This document shows, in pieces, positions 62,845-64,000 of a DNA stretch of 64,000 nt. The DNA comes from Paenibacillus thermotolerans (GTDB lineage Bacteria; Bacillota; Bacilli; Paenibacillales; YIM-B00363): positions 94,303-158,302 of the forward strand of contig NZ_JAQZSG010000009.1 in assembly GCF_028745515.1 (NCBI RefSeq). Direction: 5' to 3'. A model generated the notes under the pieces. The model had not been told where the DNA came from. It searched no databases and saw nothing but the letters and a program-made list of their open reading frames with translations. The stretch's first letter is position 1; each line of letters starts with the position of its first letter. Made by a program: the position numbers and the translations under genes.

Positions 62845-63414
62845 TTATTTATCTACCGAGGATGAATCTGTGCAATCAACGCCCCGCTTGGCGATGCTCG
62901 AAGCCAGCAGATATAGCCCCACATAGATAGGAAACGAATATGTATGTTTCCAGTGAACGGGGTGGTATAAATCGGCCATTTGTGAGACCGGCTCGGCCAC
63001 AAAAGCGGAAAATCCCCCAAATAGGAGAGCTTTGAACAACGGATGTATGCCAGACTTGTACTGGTGTAAGAACATAACCGTGACGGGAAGAAGTGAAAAA
63101 TCCCATGGAAAATTAGCGGGCATGAATGGTATGACTTCCCAGTGATAATGCCAAAGTCCCATGGCAATCCCAAGCTGGTCCAGCCACGACGACACGATAA
63201 TCATCATAAACCCGGATAGGAGAAACTGTCCCGTAGCTCTCTTATCCCGAAATCCGATCCAAAATAGCCAGGGGCATATCGATAAACCTACTCCCAACCA
63301 CCATTGTCGCGTAAATAGTACGTGAGTGCGCCAAATGTCAGTCATGTTGCGGTGTGCTTAGACAATCAATTGATAGGCTTGTTCGATTACATGATGAATC
63401 TAATTTTCGTCCAC
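62845..63414 (-). pseudogene. CBO0543-type membrane protein, copy 2, with two nonsense codons
   Basis: The same gene as at 54491. Here the membrane part is in one frame from MTDIWRTHVLFTRQWWLGVG (63345) to 62845, but the original GTG at 63414 is followed by TAG at codon 5 and TAA at codon 19, where copy 1 has CAG and CAA. Translation could start only at the internal ATG 63345, giving a 166-residue protein without its first 23 residues and without a good ribosome site. Damage is therefore different from copy 1. Confidence 0.7.
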
Positions 63415-63956
63415 CGATGCCACCCCTTTCCGTTATCCGGGTACCGATCATTTCATACAGTATATTCGACGTTACAAATACGCCAACCGGCGGCAAAGAA
63501 GTTGAAGGCGGTTGCGGTGGGACATAGCCGCTATAACCCGCCAAGCTTATATCAGTTGTCGCTACTCAGGTTCCATATTCGCCCGCCTGTAAAGAGGGGG
63601 GAGCATCTGCAGGCGTCCGGTGAGAATCAGATGCCGAAGTTGAATCTGGACATCGTCATACATGGTTAAATGGCCGGAGTAAGCGGCGTAGGAGTAATGA
63701 AACACGATCTGCTGAGCGCTTTCATTCCAGCTTCCTTCAATCGGAATCGGTGTTCCGCGGAATTGGATGGTGCCTTGAATTTGTTGGTCCGGCAAAGCAC
63801 ACATCACGAGTTTGCCCCACACAACCGGTCTTTCGGCGACAGATGCATGAACTCCCCATATGGAAAAGGGAGGTAAACTCTTTGTACTTGTTTGAGCCGC
63901 GATGGACATAATTCATCACTCCTCAAAGTTGGATCACGTCATTATATGCGTCCTCG
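62871..63956. repeat. Direct repeat copy 2 (about 1.1 kb)
   Basis: Same orientation as 54521-55657, with scattered base differences and a deletion of about 40 bases between the two genes. Similarity ends sharply after GCGTCCTCGG at 63956. Confidence 0.85.
63455..63909 (-). pseudogene. Second copy of the unknown protein, frameshifted
   Basis: From ATG 63909 the frame matches the protein at 55134 up to LTGRLQMLP, then an indel in a G-run near 63595 shifts it to a short wrong tail. The correct ending (AGYSGYVPPQPPSTSLPPVG) continues in another frame. GAGGAGTG before the ATG is conserved. Not expected to make the full protein. Confidence 0.75.
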
Positions 63957-64000
63957 GCCGGCATTCAAGCGATCGGCAACACGGCAGAAGATTTGCCGCC

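Overview
The window looks like chromosomal DNA of an endospore-forming member of the Bacillales, most likely Paenibacillaceae. The evidence is strong GGAGG-type ribosome sites with frequent TTG and GTG starts, LplB/YtcP-type sugar ABC transporters with large lipoprotein binding proteins, spore genes (dipicolinate synthase subunit A, SpoVAC/D/E, DUF1657, YetF, CBO0543-type proteins), CcpA-type cre boxes and a Bacillus-type LexA box. No rRNA, tRNA or CRISPR array was seen. The genus assignment is an inference.

Bases 1-12000 hold the tail of a formaldehyde dehydrogenase-like gene, a terminator, and one long same-strand cluster for oxidative sugar-acid breakdown: RraA-like protein, FAH-family 2-keto-3-deoxy acid dehydratase, 2,5-dioxovalerate-type aldehyde dehydrogenase, YjhG-type dehydratase, a double-length UxaA-like protein, three SDR dehydrogenases and a TIM-barrel protein. 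The YjhG, FAH and ALDH steps together form a Weimberg-type route from pentonate to 2-oxoglutarate. A cre-like site and a palindrome lie at its promoter.

Bases 12100-22150 are the least familiar part. A class IV aminotransferase, an ATP-grasp ligase and three paralogous proteins with an aminoacyl-tRNA-transferase-like (DUF2156/MprF C-terminal) fold are interleaved with a reverse pair (GDP-mannose pyrophosphorylase and a DUF6492 protein). They are followed by a short UvrA-like ABC ATPase. This resembles a small biosynthetic locus, possibly making an aminoacylated or peptide-like product, with a possible self-protection gene at its end.

Bases 22300-34900 contain a frameshifted glycosyltransferase, a deleted TRM11-like methyltransferase, a STAND-type ATPase divergent from two exported copper proteins, an NfeD/SPFH pair, an SDR, a Gfo/Idh/MocA oxidoreductase and a GntR/LacI-type repressor. 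Bases 35000-47500 carry two sugar ABC importers, a phytanoyl-CoA dioxygenase-like protein, a mannonate dehydratase-like protein, an epimerase and a gamma-glutamyltransferase. They form a plant-polysaccharide or uronate-type uptake region with cre boxes.

Bases 47500-64000 are an unstable spore-related island. Two tyrosine recombinases flank short-repeat arrays that look like transposon ends, and the first recombinase has a LexA operator inside its promoter. Beyond them lie an orphan dpaA, decayed yunC and histidine-kinase genes, cardiolipin synthase, DUF1657, and an operon yetF-spoVAC-spoVAD-spoVAE resembling the mobile spoVA(2mob) heat-resistance operon. Remnants of a second cassette follow (DUF1657, broken cls, broken yetF). 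A 1.1 kb direct repeat near 54.5 and 62.9 kb has been damaged differently in each copy.
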